In this document: piece by piece, positions 36,601-47,159 of the stretch
How the letters are laid out: each line of letters starts with the position of its first letter
Numbering within the stretch: position 1 is the stretch's first letter
Origin: Blasia pusilla
Lineage: Eukaryota > Marchantiophyta > Marchantiopsida > Blasiales
DNA: 64,000 bases
Direction: 5' to 3'
NCBI GenBank assembly: GCA_050084515.1
Contig: CM114274.1
Location: 4,836,001 to 4,900,000, forward strand
Translations under genes and position numbers: made by a program
The notes under the pieces: model-generated
Told to the model about the DNA's origin: nothing
Databases searched by the model: none
The model's input: only the letters and a program-made list of their open reading frames with translations

Positions 36601-39600
36601 TAACGAAAGGTAGAGCAAGCCTTGTTCAACATTGGAATTCCTCTCTCCAAGACCATTCTGAGGTTCACTGCAGCAGGCCACTTCACAGGAGAATCCCGTC
36701 CTAAAAGATCTCTCTTGAAAATTGCGTTAACCCTGGGAAAGGGAGCGTAGCTGTGCTAGGGCCCACTGCTCCTCTGCCAACGTTGTCTCGAAACTCTTAC
36801 GCACCATTCAACGATAACGTCCACGAGAGGAACCCACGACTCATTGGTCCAAGTCCTCGCGACCTAAAAAACCAAGAGTATAGAGGACGTGGGAAGAAAT
36901 AGTTCTTACCTGTTTACCGTAGAGTTTCTTGGGGATCGAACCGCGTGGGCGACTTCTTCCAGTCGTTTATAAACTCGATAGATCCCCATGGTCAAACTGA
37001 GTTCCTCATAATGCAATCCGTGCTTGGCGCACAAGGCTTTAACATACGGTGCGACTTTAGCGAGGTTGTGCCTCGGAAGTGAGGGAAACAGATGGTGCTC
37101 AATCTGCCTGTTGAGGCCGCCAGTGAACCAGTCGTTGAAGAAGTTGCCCTGGATGTTCCGAGTGGTGGAAACTTGGGCGGTGACGAAATCTCTAGGGTCG
37201 TTGTAGACGTCCATGCCATTGTGGCTGATGACGAAGACAATGCTGAGGAGTGCTCCGCAAACCAATTGCGACAGTAGAAGCCAAGAGATGGCCATGGGAA
37301 CGGGCAACATCCAGAAGGCTATGCTTACGAATGCGAGGTAGTGGAGACCAAGGCAAGTCTTCTCCGCGATCCTCATAGAAGGGGACATGTCGAAGTTACT
37401 CGCGTGCGCCCAGCTCGAATGCAGCCAGCTGAATCGTGCCAAGAAGCAAAGAGGGAAAAACAAGATGTGTTGGACGCTGATGATGGATCGGAACATTTTG
37501 TCGTCCACTGTGGCTAGAATGTCCTCGCTCCATGCGAGAAGTGGAACCGTATCGATGTCGGGATCGATGGGCTGGTACTTCTCATCGCATTCATTCGTGG
37601 CCGCGTGATGGACGTTGTGCTTCGTCTTCCACCATCCGACGCTGTACCCCTGGGCAAGGTTCCCCCAGAAAAGCCCTCCGATATAGGTGTTCAACGATCT
37701 GTTATCCGAGACCTGGTGGTGGAGGAAATCGTGCGACAGCCAACCGCATTGTTGCCAGAAGAGGGCGAGAAAGAACGAGGAGAACAGTACAGCCAGGAAC
37801 GTGCTGCTCCAACTGATAATGGCCAAACTGGTCCCAAGAATTGCAAGATTTCCCAAACTCTTGAGCGTGTAATACATCTTGCTCGCTTTGAAAAGCTGCG
37901 CTTGCATTAACACTGTCCTCAACTCTCTGTAATCCTTGGTGAGCTCCGTCATCGGTTCCGCATTGTGCAGATCTCCGATGTACAGCTCCTGCAGATACTG
38001 CCAGGCCCTGGCTGAATGGAAAACCTTGAAAGAGTCCGTGGCATCGCGCCCTGCATGCGTGAAGATTACTGGCCCCCCCGGATGCTGCTGCCCGAATGCG
38101 CTCACATCGTACACCTTGTCGTTGATGACGATCCAGCAATCACTCGGAGAGTCATGCTTGGCGACCTCCTCTAGCGTCAACTGCGTCGGCAGCGGCCGAA
38201 GCTTCAGAGCGGTGGTGATCGATTGCGAAGCACCCGAGCTCTCCTTCCTGCTCACGAAGCTCAGCTTGCGCCCGGTCCCCCATTTGGACAACAACCCACG
38301 CTGCGCAAGAGCTCCCACGGAAGTGGTTGTCGTCGACGACGCCATGCCGCCGTCGCTCCTCGCCTCGCCCGCTCGCGTTCGCAGTGACGGACTGAGAGAT
38401 CAGTCCGACACTCACAATGAGCGGCAATGCGAGCGATGAACGCGCACCTCCCGCGAGCCCCGGCGATCCTTCCCTGGCGACCGCGTTCGCGAGGCGCCCA
38501 GCAGCAGCAGCCGAGGCAGACCGCGAGCCGATGAAAATAAGCTGCACCTCTCGAGCGCGACTGCCTTTTCTCCCTTTCTCTCTCTCCCTCCCTCGCGCTC
38601 TCCTCTGCCTCCGCCTCAGTTTAATGATCTCTTTCCCTCTCCCCCGTCTGTACTCTGGACGCCCCCCCTCTCCGCAGGTCAGACTCTTCCCTCTAGCTTT
38701 GCGGTCGTGGTTGAGACTGCAGCAGCGCCTGTGAAATACTGCCGCTGCGACGCCAGCAGCCAATGGAGGGAGCCAAGATCTTTGTAGGCCGGGAGGCCCG
38801 GGGAGCCGAGTACGGAGAGCACGGCAGAGAGACGCGGGGGGGCCTTTCCGCTCGGATTCCGAGCGGGCGAATGGAATTAAATGGATCCGTCCGCGAGCAC
38901 GGAGCGACCTGTTTGTTAATAATCACCCGGGATCGGTAATCACGAGTGAGCGAGCGGGCGACCGCGATCGTGAACGAAGGCGCTCTCCGCCGAGGCGCGT
39001 TGTAGCCATGACAGCCTCTGGTGCGGCCATGCTCCCCCACCATTCAGCAGAGCTTCTCCGCCCGTCCGTTCTTGCCACGCAAGTCAGTCGGTCAGTCAGT
39101 CAGTCATCGTCATCCCCGGAGGTGCATCCCGTCCGGACTCCGGACGGTTTCGCTCCCGTTCCCCTCCCCCATGCATGCGCTGCTCCGGGGCCCGTCAAAC
39201 CTCCCCTCTCCCGTAGAGTAGATCCGAGGACGTGCGATCCGGAAATCGGTCCACAGACGCGTCGGGAGTCCGGGGGAAAAGAAAAAGCCTGAGCCTCTTC
39301 ATACCTAATGCGCCGTTCCAGAATCCGGGCCAATAATTGACGCAGAATATCTCTTTGACTCGCCTCGTTTTTGGGTCTTTTCACGCACATGAAAAACCTC
39401 CTATTCCTTTCACGTGCCCTACTATATATCAAATTTATGTACGGATTAACCGATTTACGAGGACGGGAGTAGTTGAAATTACCTTTTTTTTTAATGAAAA
39501 TTTTAAATTAATTTAAATGATTTTGTTGATTGAAAAGGCACGGTGTTGTAAGGAATGATTTTGTATGTTGAGAAGATGTCCAAAAGGAGAGGTGTTTGAA

Positions 39601-42600
39601 AATTAAGAGAGCATTCGCTGATACGGTTGTTCCCCGTAGGCTTTCGGGGACATTCTCGTAATATACTTCAAAATAAACCCTTGTCGATAAAGTTTCTATC
39701 GAACCCTTCATGGCATTTTATAATACAATCGAAAAGGGAATTTTGTGTAATAGGAAGTCAAAATGTAATTGTCTAATAGAATTTCGCATTAATGTTTATT
39801 GTAAGGGATGTAGTTGGATAGCAATGTTTACACTTATCCTTTATGACCAATTTTTTTATAGGTCTTTTGTTTTTGTTCTTACCAGAGAGAATGATGAGTA
39901 AAATTTAACTAGAGATATTTTCTCCTTTGTATCTACGTGATGGCTTTCGTTTGTCAATTATTGATGTGCTATCGCATTCTACGTCTTCAACGGATAGAGC
40001 AGATAGAGTCACATTCATAATGGGTGGGTACCACAAGATTGTTTAGGGACGGTGCAGAACATAAAAAAAATTTAATACTTGGAAAAATTGCAAGAAAATG
40101 AAGATAGAGAATCTTCATACATGGCTTCCTCCATGCAGCAAGAGCCGTCTCTAGACGTGTTTACCCATGTGAATCCCTTTCGTGCTAGATTTGAAGGTGC
40201 AATGGTTGTGTAGTAGTAGTAGTGGTGGTGGTGGTGGTGCCTAGGATAGCATTGGAGCCTCATAAAGACAACTTTGAGAGTATGGGTGCCCCACTAGACA
40301 CTCTCCCTTTAAAGATTTCTCGGCCACGAATCTATGGTCGACCCCCATCCACTGACCCCATGAGCTTGCAAGCCCATCGCCATAAAAAAATCACCATTGC
40401 ACAATCTGGAAAAAAGGAAATCGTCCAGCAGTGTCTGAATGGACTACCACTTACACTACTTTTGGAAACAAAAGAAAATCCCAAGGCAGTCGAGAGATAG
40501 ATGATTTGTTTGCCTACAAAAGGTGATTTCATGCCTACTAGAAGGTGCAGTTTAACTCTCCATGTGGTAGATATGAAGGTTTTTCTCTTACGTGTCATTC
40601 CTCATGAAGGTCTAAAATACAAATACAATCTCCTACTATATATATAAATAATCGAAGGGAAGAAATAATTCCCGTAAAAAGTATGAGTATGTGTGATGCG
40701 CTAGAAGAATCCCAGAGTTTTGCATGTAGTGCTTTGACACCTAGTAATGGGATCATCGCCACCGGCAGCGTAGCTTAGTCGATCCCGATTCGGACGACGC
40801 GACGTAGCAGCGCCGTGCCATATTTAGTAGTTGGTCCTGGGCTGATGGTGGGCACCACCACCACCACCACCACGGAGGCGGAGGCAGCCAAGCGAACTAC
40901 GTGTGCCCGCTTGTGCCGTTGAAAACGAGAGATGGGGGGGGGGCCCAGCTCGGGACGCGGACAGACGCAAGTGCACAGGCGGGAGGGCCCACCAGGACAG
41001 CCAGGTGCCCCGCGGGCCTCGCAGGGCGCTCGCCATCGCTCGTTTGAGGAGCAGCAGCGCTTCTGCGACGGGAAAGCCAGCGAACGGTGAGGCGTTACTT
41101 GATTTCCTTGTTTCGTTCGCCGTTCTGTGGGGAGGGGAGCGATGAGCTCGCTTCGGCGGGCACGTGAACGATCTGTATTGGAAGCAGTGCGCGAGCGTAG
41201 CAGAGGAGGGAAGGCGGAGAAGGAAGAGCGAAGGAAAGGAGAAAGGGGAGGAGGGACGCTGAGATCCATGCGGAGAGAGACTTGACCGCCGGTTATTGTG
41301 CAGATGTTGAGACGTACTATTCCGGAGGATTCGGAGTGAATTTCTATGCATGAGCTTTGAACTGCGACGGGATTAGAGGTCAGGGCGGGGGATTCAGGAT
41401 TCGCTGGATTTTCCGGTTCGATTTATTGGTTTGTTCGTTTCTTCTCCGAGGGTCTTGGGCTGGATTGTGCGGTCGGCAGGTCATGTGAGTCAAAGCCTTG
41501 TCTGATTCGATTGGAAACCGTCAATTGCAGGACGTGGAGACTGAGGCCAGTAATTGGAAAGCGGAATATGAGCATCTTCTTTCGAAGCACAGAGCTCTAC
41601 AGGTGCCGCTCACGAGGCGCTAATTATTCGTTGTCTAGGAAAGTGTATCTAGGTGGTCTCTTCTTCTCTCTTCACGCTGATGGTTTGACAGCTCACCCCT
41701 AGAAGTGTAACCTGTTTCGGTAGACTCTTCATTTTTCGTCACTCTCTGCTTTGTCCGTATCCTTAGCATCGATTTCTTGCTGCACTGCATTCATCAGTCA
41801 ACTCACGTCTGTCATGAAATCGAGGGAGCTCTGACCTAAACTGACTCGAATGAGCTCGATCCCGAGAATTTCAAGAAACTGAATCACAGTGGGTAAACGA
41901 GCAATTTGAGACGTACGAGGACCGCTTTCGGTGACATTCGCAGCACTTGAATCCGCACTTTAGAACTCTATTACTATTTTGTGACATCTTCGGTCGGCAT
42001 TTGCCTGATTTGGAACGCTGTAACAGAGAACCTGAAAACCAGGATTTTCCCGTGGACGTAAGTTTTTCCGATGGTTCGAAGAAGCTAGTCCACGTAAGTC
42101 TTGCATTGCTCATAACACTCGAATAATCACTAAACCGAGTTTAATCCTCACTTAATTCTGAATTCTGGGCAGAAAGAATTGGCCGGAGGAACAACACGGA
42201 AAGCCCTCACTTATGGCTGCAACTTCTCACCATTTACTCGTTCGGACAAGGTAATTGAAACACAGTGCATCTGAAACTCTTAAACGCCAGGAGAGTACAC
42301 CAGTTCCTCCTTTCACAACTAGCTGATTGTTTGGACGTAGCGACGTTGCGACCGATCCTAGGCTTCAATAACTGGCCCACCCTGTCGCTGCCGACGAACA
42401 TTTAGATTTCAGAGAAAAAAATGCGAGAGTGACAACTGCGAGGATGACATGTCGTGAAGATAGATTGGATGGGATATGGTTGTTTGCCAGGTCGCCAGGA
42501 ACCGGGACCCATCAACTGTCACCTACGACCTCGAAAACGAAAGGGCTCTTCTGCCAGATCTTTCGTTGCCATGTCCTGGACGTGGCAAGGAGAATAATGA

Positions 42601-45600
42601 CGGTGCTAATTCTCTCGAGTCTTCTTTGCCACCAGCTTCGCCACTCTTATCACCTGCTTTCTCTAATCCTGAAGGTGAATGTTTCCTCCCACTTGTGTAC
42701 ATTGCATGTACGCGCACACTGGACATCTTGCACCTACACGGCCTTCCGGTTGAGCTTAAGCTGCCCACCTAATTGGCTTATTCCGAATACTCTGCGATCG
42801 TCTACCCTGTGATATTATGGACCCAAGAATCCCCGCGGTAAACGCGTGTTCTTTACCATGCAGGTTGTTTACCACCCATGCAACGCGGTGACTTCCGGCT
42901 GCAAGATGACCGACAAGAAGATGAAAGCGCGAAGATTGCAAATCTACAGAACGAGAATCGATGTCTGAGAGGAAGTGTTCAGAATCTGAAAGATCAAAAC
43001 GAGCGCATTCGAGCAGTAGTTGGTGTGTGAGTTGCATCCAGTTGCACTTTTCATACGTTTTTATGCAGGGAAACTACCAGGCCTGGAGTTTGAGGCAAAA
43101 TATGCATCCCCTCGGGACCGGCCTGTTGTCAGTGATGATAAAAAGAGATGTCAACGAAAGTTATCTCCTCGTAAATCTAGCTTCCGTCCATCTCTGCTTT
43201 AACATATCCTAAGAGGTGTATGCACTGCTACCGATGAAAGAAATATCTTAAGATTTTTAACACATCCGGGACTTTTGTTTCTTCCCAAAATAATTCCATG
43301 TTTAGTTGTCTTTCCTTCCGTCGGTACTCTTTCTAAGAATACTGCGACAGCTGAGCTGGTAACACACAACTATTCTAGTAGGGCAGAGTTTACACGAGGT
43401 CTCGATGAACCTCTCTTCGTTGCACAATCCTCGACCTTGCCTTTCGAACAACCTTCTCACTCACCTCATTCTTTGCAAAATCACTTGAAGCAGTGGGATT
43501 TTCTAACAGCAGAAGTTTTGACCCCAAAACTAATTCGTGGCCTGCCGTCCAGAAGTTCGAGGAAGGTAACAATTCTCAAATCGGACCGATCTTCGGTCAC
43601 CTACAAATTTCACTGTCCGCAAAATGATGGGGTTCCGGCTGAATCATAGGGCAGTTTAAACCTGAGGAATAACTTTGCGAGTAGATGTGGGTAGCGATCT
43701 CTCGGACAGTGATTAACCCAGTTTAATCTTTCAGATTTCAGAACAAGCTAATTTGTCCACTCGCCTCGACTCCAAATGACTGGGAGGGTGAGGAGCGTGA
43801 AAATACAGCATCGTGCTTATATTCGCGTTCGAGAACAATTTCAGAAACCGACACGACAACATGAAAGATAACATGCGCTTGGAAACATGAACGTTGTGGA
43901 CGTTCAGGACGTACACGAAATGGCACTATGAACTCGGGTACTCTTGATGTATGCAGGTACCATGCGCATGGAGATGGAAACTCTGCAGGTCTCGACCTTG
44001 GAAGTTGCTACAAAGTCAAAGGCAGCCTTGTCGGACCCAGGAAAGGATGATGTGTGGCCCCTTGAAATTAGATCCCTGCGTTTTGAGTTCCATAATTGCC
44101 ATTGAGAGCTGTTGTCGTCTCCTGCTTACGAAAGTATTTTAACGCAAAACTGATCGAGAGCATCATCTATTAGCCAGTGACTGAGTTTAGGATTTGACGA
44201 TTATTCAGGCCCAGGAGTTGAGACAGTTGCGGGAAGAAGTGCATACATTGACGAGTGAAATAATGAGGATGGCTTCAGAGCTACAACAGCTTCAACAAAC
44301 TAGCACAGTATTATCATTGGACCGGTCGCACAGTCAACCACCAAAAGATTCAGGAGCACCAGCTATTTATGATGAGTGAGATAAAACCATTAACTTGAAA
44401 AGGTCTATTGGACAATCTTTGGCAGGACGTCAGGATCCCTTCTGAGGAGTCCTTGAGAACACAGAACAGTGTAGCTGTCTGTAAGTTGCCATTGTTTTGA
44501 CCAATTGCTAGCTTCCTAAGACTACTTTTTGATGCAGCACTACATTTGACAACACTGGAGCACCAGGAAAAATTGCTGAATTGGAGAGAGTGCAAGCAGT
44601 ACTGCGTGATGAACTCCAAAGGGCTGCTCATGATATCATAAAAATGGCCGAAGAGAGGGATCTTCTCATGGAGATCAGCAACTCGCTCCAGGCAGATTTA
44701 ACCAGGTACTACGAGACAATTTTGGTCCGACGTCATCATGCAAGCAATGACTGTGATGAACAGGAGATAGGCACAAGATGAAATACAAGCATCTGGATAC
44801 TTCTTGACTAGTTACACAATGTGGAGAATTTTCTTGCTGGTGAGTCTATACCCACATTCACTTCTGCATAAATCATCTGATGATTTCTTTCCCTCCGCAT
44901 TCAGATCCCTTCGAAACGGGAACGGCAAACAAACTGCAATGTGTCCTGGACATTTTTCCAAACCCCTAAGACAAGTCCGAAGTTCTACAAATGCTACAGT
45001 AAGATAGTTTTGTCGAACATGTCTTCCCACATACTTGTTTTGATAGATTGGCACTGTCAGAAGATTCTCGTGATTTCTGCATTCAAAATTTATAGCCTTC
45101 GTGCCTTTTAACCGAAGTGGAGCTCAGAGAGTATATGTTATGGATGCCTGGTGCAATTCACTAGTGTATACCAAATGCAGGACAGTCAAGTAAAAAATTT
45201 ACAGCCTTCGTTCCTTTCAACCGAAGTAGAGCTTAGAGAGTGTATGTTATGGATCCAATTCACTTGTATATACCAAATGCAGGACAGTCAAGTCAATGAA
45301 AACAGAAAAAGGGTGGACGGTGTTAGCCCCACACAAAATACAAGTCCTTCCAAGAATTCGAGAAGGACTGGTGGCCAGGAAGTTCCACTACTATCGAGAC
45401 ACGTTTGGAGTACTGCTTCTCTAAGAAGTTCCAAGCAAGCCCCCGATATTTGTACCGGCAGAAGTTCCAAAAGTATACCGATGACCGATGACCCACCCGA
45501 AGAAAGTGAGGGAAGCTATTTGCAACTTAAAGGCACAATGACATCTCTTCAAGAAAGACCTGAACTGCAACAAGACTACATTCATAAGGTTAGTCATCTT

Positions 45601-46005
45601 TGCGTACTCCACCGAAAATTCTGTCTTCAGAGGGGATAAAGGGATCGATAGACGAGCTCTCAAGACACTGTATGGAGATATGTGGCCATGCAGGAGGTCA
45701 CTTAACTGTGGCATAGCCAGATATCTCAAGACAGTACGAGGTACACGGCACTGAAGGTAGTGATCCTGGGTCCAGTGCTTTTCGACCATGCTAAATAAGT
45801 TCACGTCTCTTGACATTCAATGCACTAACATCTCACTTCGGCCGACAATCCATCTTTTCCAACTTGTGGAATCTCTTGTCAACTGTCCCAGGGTACCGCT
45901 AGTCAACGTTGCAAAATGGAAGCAGGTGTGAAGCGTCGAGAAACTCAGATGGCAGCGAAGGTGAAAGTGAGAAACTACAACATCAAAGATGACGGCAACC
46001 GTTAG
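24673..46005 (+). CDS. CCDC57: CCDC57-like centriolar/ciliary coiled-coil protein (about 25 exons)
   Basis: Phase-consistent exons, mostly bounded by AG/GT: 24673-24777, 31817-31885, 32184-32255, 32667-32744, 33159-33224, 33637-33699, 33734-33806, 34116-34222, 34325-34384, (34797-34829 doubtful), 35044-35094, 35352-35399, 35647-35781, 36082-36186 (GC donor), 36380-36493, 41531-41602, 42173-42250, 42491-42674, 42864-43022, a short one from 43957, 44209-44375, 44538-44705, 44905-44998, 45283-45588, 45892-46005. About 850 residues, mostly coiled coil. FSQLKDDFK-YNLELLDGRD resembles vertebrate CCDC57 (EDFVYNLQVLEERD), and KIANLQNENRCLRG resembles its EIQRLREQNTSLRN. In animals CCDC57 acts at centrosomes and in ciliogenesis; in a liverwort a sperm blepharoplast role is inferred. 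The alternative is two genes split near 36.7 kb, because a possible terminal exon (ending in TGA at 36718) exists. Confidence 0.72.
25090..26175. repeat. Complex tandem-repeat array in intron 1 of the CCDC57-like gene
   Basis: Three to four partly truncated units of roughly 300-450 bp share the blocks 'ttaccagtgcagcagct..gggcagtgaat', 'gctgaatgtgttgaac', 'ctcattaagtagtgcctg', 'gagactgggatgggtgtagagag' and 'gaagaaggtaccatatgag'. Apparent open frames are repeat artefacts. Confidence 0.85.
26480..29624 (-). mobile_element. Non-LTR retrotransposon (LINE) with endonuclease and reverse transcriptase, decayed, antisense in intron 1
   Basis: On the minus strand, broken frames run from an endonuclease trace (IHICGGQETWE near 29150; SSIVDYIAVNEEL near 28725) through a long linker to the reverse transcriptase. 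RT pieces are NYRGITLLSVVRKLLCRIL (near 27670), AGFWQARGY, MDLTKAYVAV, GVAQGCPLSPTLFN and the catalytic MFADDFGG (near 27175). A C-terminal piece reads TYLGIETSEDCMWDAHI (near 26970). This order, with an APE-type endonuclease before RT, is that of LINEs. Stops and frameshifts between pieces show it is inactive. It lies against the transcription direction of the host gene. Confidence 0.9.
29625..31816 (+). other. Remainder of intron 1
   Basis: No exon or domain can be supported. There is a purine-rich run near 30350-30375 and open frames up to about 140 codons without recognisable similarity. Confidence 0.5.
36906..38345 (-). CDS. DES6: Front-end acyl-lipid desaturase with N-terminal cytochrome b5 domain, delta-6 type
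   Basis: A single uninterrupted frame of 479 residues. The cytochrome b5 domain carries the haem-binding HPGG at residues 88-91. The three histidine boxes of membrane desaturases are HDFLHH (205-210), HNVHH (243-247) and QIEHH (414-418). The Gln in the third box marks front-end desaturases. Hydrophobic segments near 165-200 and 335-375 give the usual two membrane hairpins. The N-terminus (MASSTTT ... SKWGTG ... LSFVSRKE) and the body resemble Marchantia polymorpha delta-6 desaturase from memory, at the usual length of about 480. It would convert 18:2 and 18:3 acyl chains to gamma-linolenic and stearidonic acid in the ER, the first step toward arachidonic acid and EPA. It has no introns and lies inside a 5-kb intron of the CCDC57-like gene on the opposite strand. 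Delta-6 versus delta-5 regioselectivity rests on overall resemblance. Confidence 0.95.
   Translation of the reverse strand: MASSTTTTSVGALAQRGLLSKWGTGRKLSFVSRKESSGASQSITTALKLRPLPTQLTLEEVAKHDSPSDCWIVINDKVYDVSAFGQQHPGGPVIFTHAGRDATDSFKVFHSARAWQYLQELYIGDLHNAEPMTELTKDYRELRTVLMQAQLFKASKMYYTLKSLGNLAILGTSLAIISWSSTFLAVLFSSFFLALFWQQCGWLSHDFLHHQVSDNRSLNTYIGGLFWGNLAQGYSVGWWKTKHNVHHAATNECDEKYQPIDPDIDTVPLLAWSEDILATVDDKMFRSIISVQHILFFPLCFLARFSWLHSSWAHASNFDMSPSMRIAEKTCLGLHYLAFVSIAFWMLPVPMAISWLLLSQLVCGALLSIVFVISHNGMDVYNDPRDFVTAQVSTTRNIQGNFFNDWFTGGLNRQIEHHLFPSLPRHNLAKVAPYVKALCAKHGLHYEELSLTMGIYRVYKRLEEVAHAVRSPRNSTVNR
38346..39300 (-). promoter_or_regulatory. GC-rich, CpG-rich upstream region of the desaturase gene
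   Basis: This kilobase is markedly richer in G+C and CpG than its surroundings and holds a long pyrimidine run (plus strand) at 38565-38645. On the desaturase strand that run is purine (GA-rich), a common feature of plant 5' UTRs. No TATA box is evident. Open frames here on both strands are compositional. Confidence 0.5.
39301..40780. other. AT-rich intron/intergenic sequence
   Basis: No gene is supported. It includes an AT-rich stretch at 39480-39530 and a trinucleotide microsatellite at 40212-40239. Confidence 0.5.
40212..40239 (+). repeat. Microsatellite (TAG/TGG trinucleotide)
   Basis: Runs of TAG followed by TGG triplets. Confidence 0.85.
40781..41530 (+). promoter_or_regulatory. GC-rich island inside the CCDC57-like gene, possible internal promoter
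   Basis: A second CpG-rich block (about 40790-41300) with a CAC trinucleotide run at 40856-40878 and a G9 run near 40934. It ends shortly before the exon at 41531. A 45-codon Arg/Glu-rich frame starts at the ATG at 41142 but ends in TGA at 41277 before any donor site. Such islands mark the starts of the other genes in this window, so a promoter for the 3' half of the gene, or a separate gene start, is possible. Confidence 0.4.
45087..45294 (+). repeat. Tandem duplication of about 105 bp carrying a splice acceptor
   Basis: Copy 1 (45087-45190) and copy 2 (45197-45294) share 'agccttcgt.ccttt.aaccgaagt', 'agagagt.tatgttatgga' and 'taccaaatgcaggacagtcaagt'. Each copy ends with an identical TACCAAATGCAG acceptor. 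Confidence 0.9.
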
Positions 46006-47159
46006 CATTCACGTATGACTAGGTTCTTCCTGATACTCAACGCTCCAAGCAGTCAAGTACACTCCCCTAGCAACGATTGCTTCCACCCAGCGATTCTTTG
46101 TTTAATCAGCTTGCCAACAATCTCAAATGACTCCGTGTGTCTCCCACAGAATCGCTCGGAACTACCCGGGGCAGCTCGTGGCCCAGTTCCAATAGCGCGC
46201 TGCTAGGCAGACTCCCCAATGTATCTACCTACAGGGTCCTCTCTCCATCTCTTACAGACGCACGGCTGCGCTGCCCCCTTGCATGAAACCCACACGGGAA
46301 GTCGTCGAAGGATTGGAACCCCTGTTTACTGTGCGCCTCAGCTCCCTAGATAACATTGAGAATCCTAACCCCCACACGTCACACGGATTCTCCAAGAATT
46401 AACGTACGTGCCCATGTGGGGATGGATCGCAAAATTGCAGGCAGGCTCGCACGGAGAAATGCGCAAGCAGGGACGACCCTATGATACAGACTCGGAACGG
46501 AGCACGAAATAACAAATCCCTACAGCCCTTCGGGTGCGAAACCCCATGCCATGTGATGGAGCGAGCAGGAGAAGCGAACTCGAAAATTTTACATCCCCAG
46601 AAGCACGGGGAGCGGAGACCGCAAGATCGGAGCTCAAGCATTCCATCACTCGTATGTCACCGGCGCTTCGACAGATGTGAGCATCCTGTGCTACTGCATA
46701 CGCGAGGCGAGTACTGTCCAGCGCGAACAAGGGCGACCAATCGGAGCATGGCTTCGCGCAATTCGAGCGTTAAGGGTGCCACCTCCAGGATGCACAAAAC
46801 GGCCCATGTCAACCAAAGGGAAGTCCTCCTTCACTATGGAGGAGGACTTCCTTTGTTGGACGAGCACGGGCCATGGGAACGATCGCAATGAGAGGTTTTC
46901 CATTCTGCTCGAGCTAAGGGAAGGTGCTTGAAGTCGGGAAAGTCGCCATTTGTGGCGACGAGCTATGCACGGTATTTAAGATCGGGCGTAACACTATCGC
47001 GCTAGCTATTGATTTTTTATTTGTCCCCCACGTTATTTCCTATATATGGTGGAGTTAGGCTTTAGGAGTTTAAGTGGCGTTTTGGTTACCTTTCCTTACT
47101 TCGGTGATTCCTATGCACTCCTAGATTGAGTGTGCATATGCATTCTTAGATTGAGTGAT
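46006..47159. other. Downstream flank of the CCDC57-like gene, no gene recognised
   Basis: Contains an inverted repeat at 46813-46857. The sequence from about 46950 becomes AT-rich and repeat-like. A 136-codon frame at 46481-46891 has no recognisable features. Confidence 0.5.
46813..46857. repeat. Short inverted repeat
   Basis: CCAAAGGGAAGTCCTCC and GGAGGACTTCCTTTG pair with one bulged base around an 11-base loop. Confidence 0.8.

Noticed and set aside
38152-38763. 203-codon minus-strand frame overlapping the desaturase start
   Set aside because: It covers the first codons of the desaturase in another frame plus GC-rich upstream DNA; composition explains it.
40775-41351. Two overlapping minus-strand frames of 164-175 codons
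   Set aside because: GC-rich, low-complexity translation (Gly, Ser, Arg, Pro runs) with no domain; treated as compositional.
43379-43565. Extra exon of the CCDC57-like gene
   Set aside because: It is open and has usable splice sites, but its end phase does not fit the next coiled-coil exon, while skipping it gives a perfect phase match.
44428-44482. Exon between 44375 and 44538
   Set aside because: Only one phase is open and it does not match either neighbour; direct joining of 44375 to 44538 is in phase.
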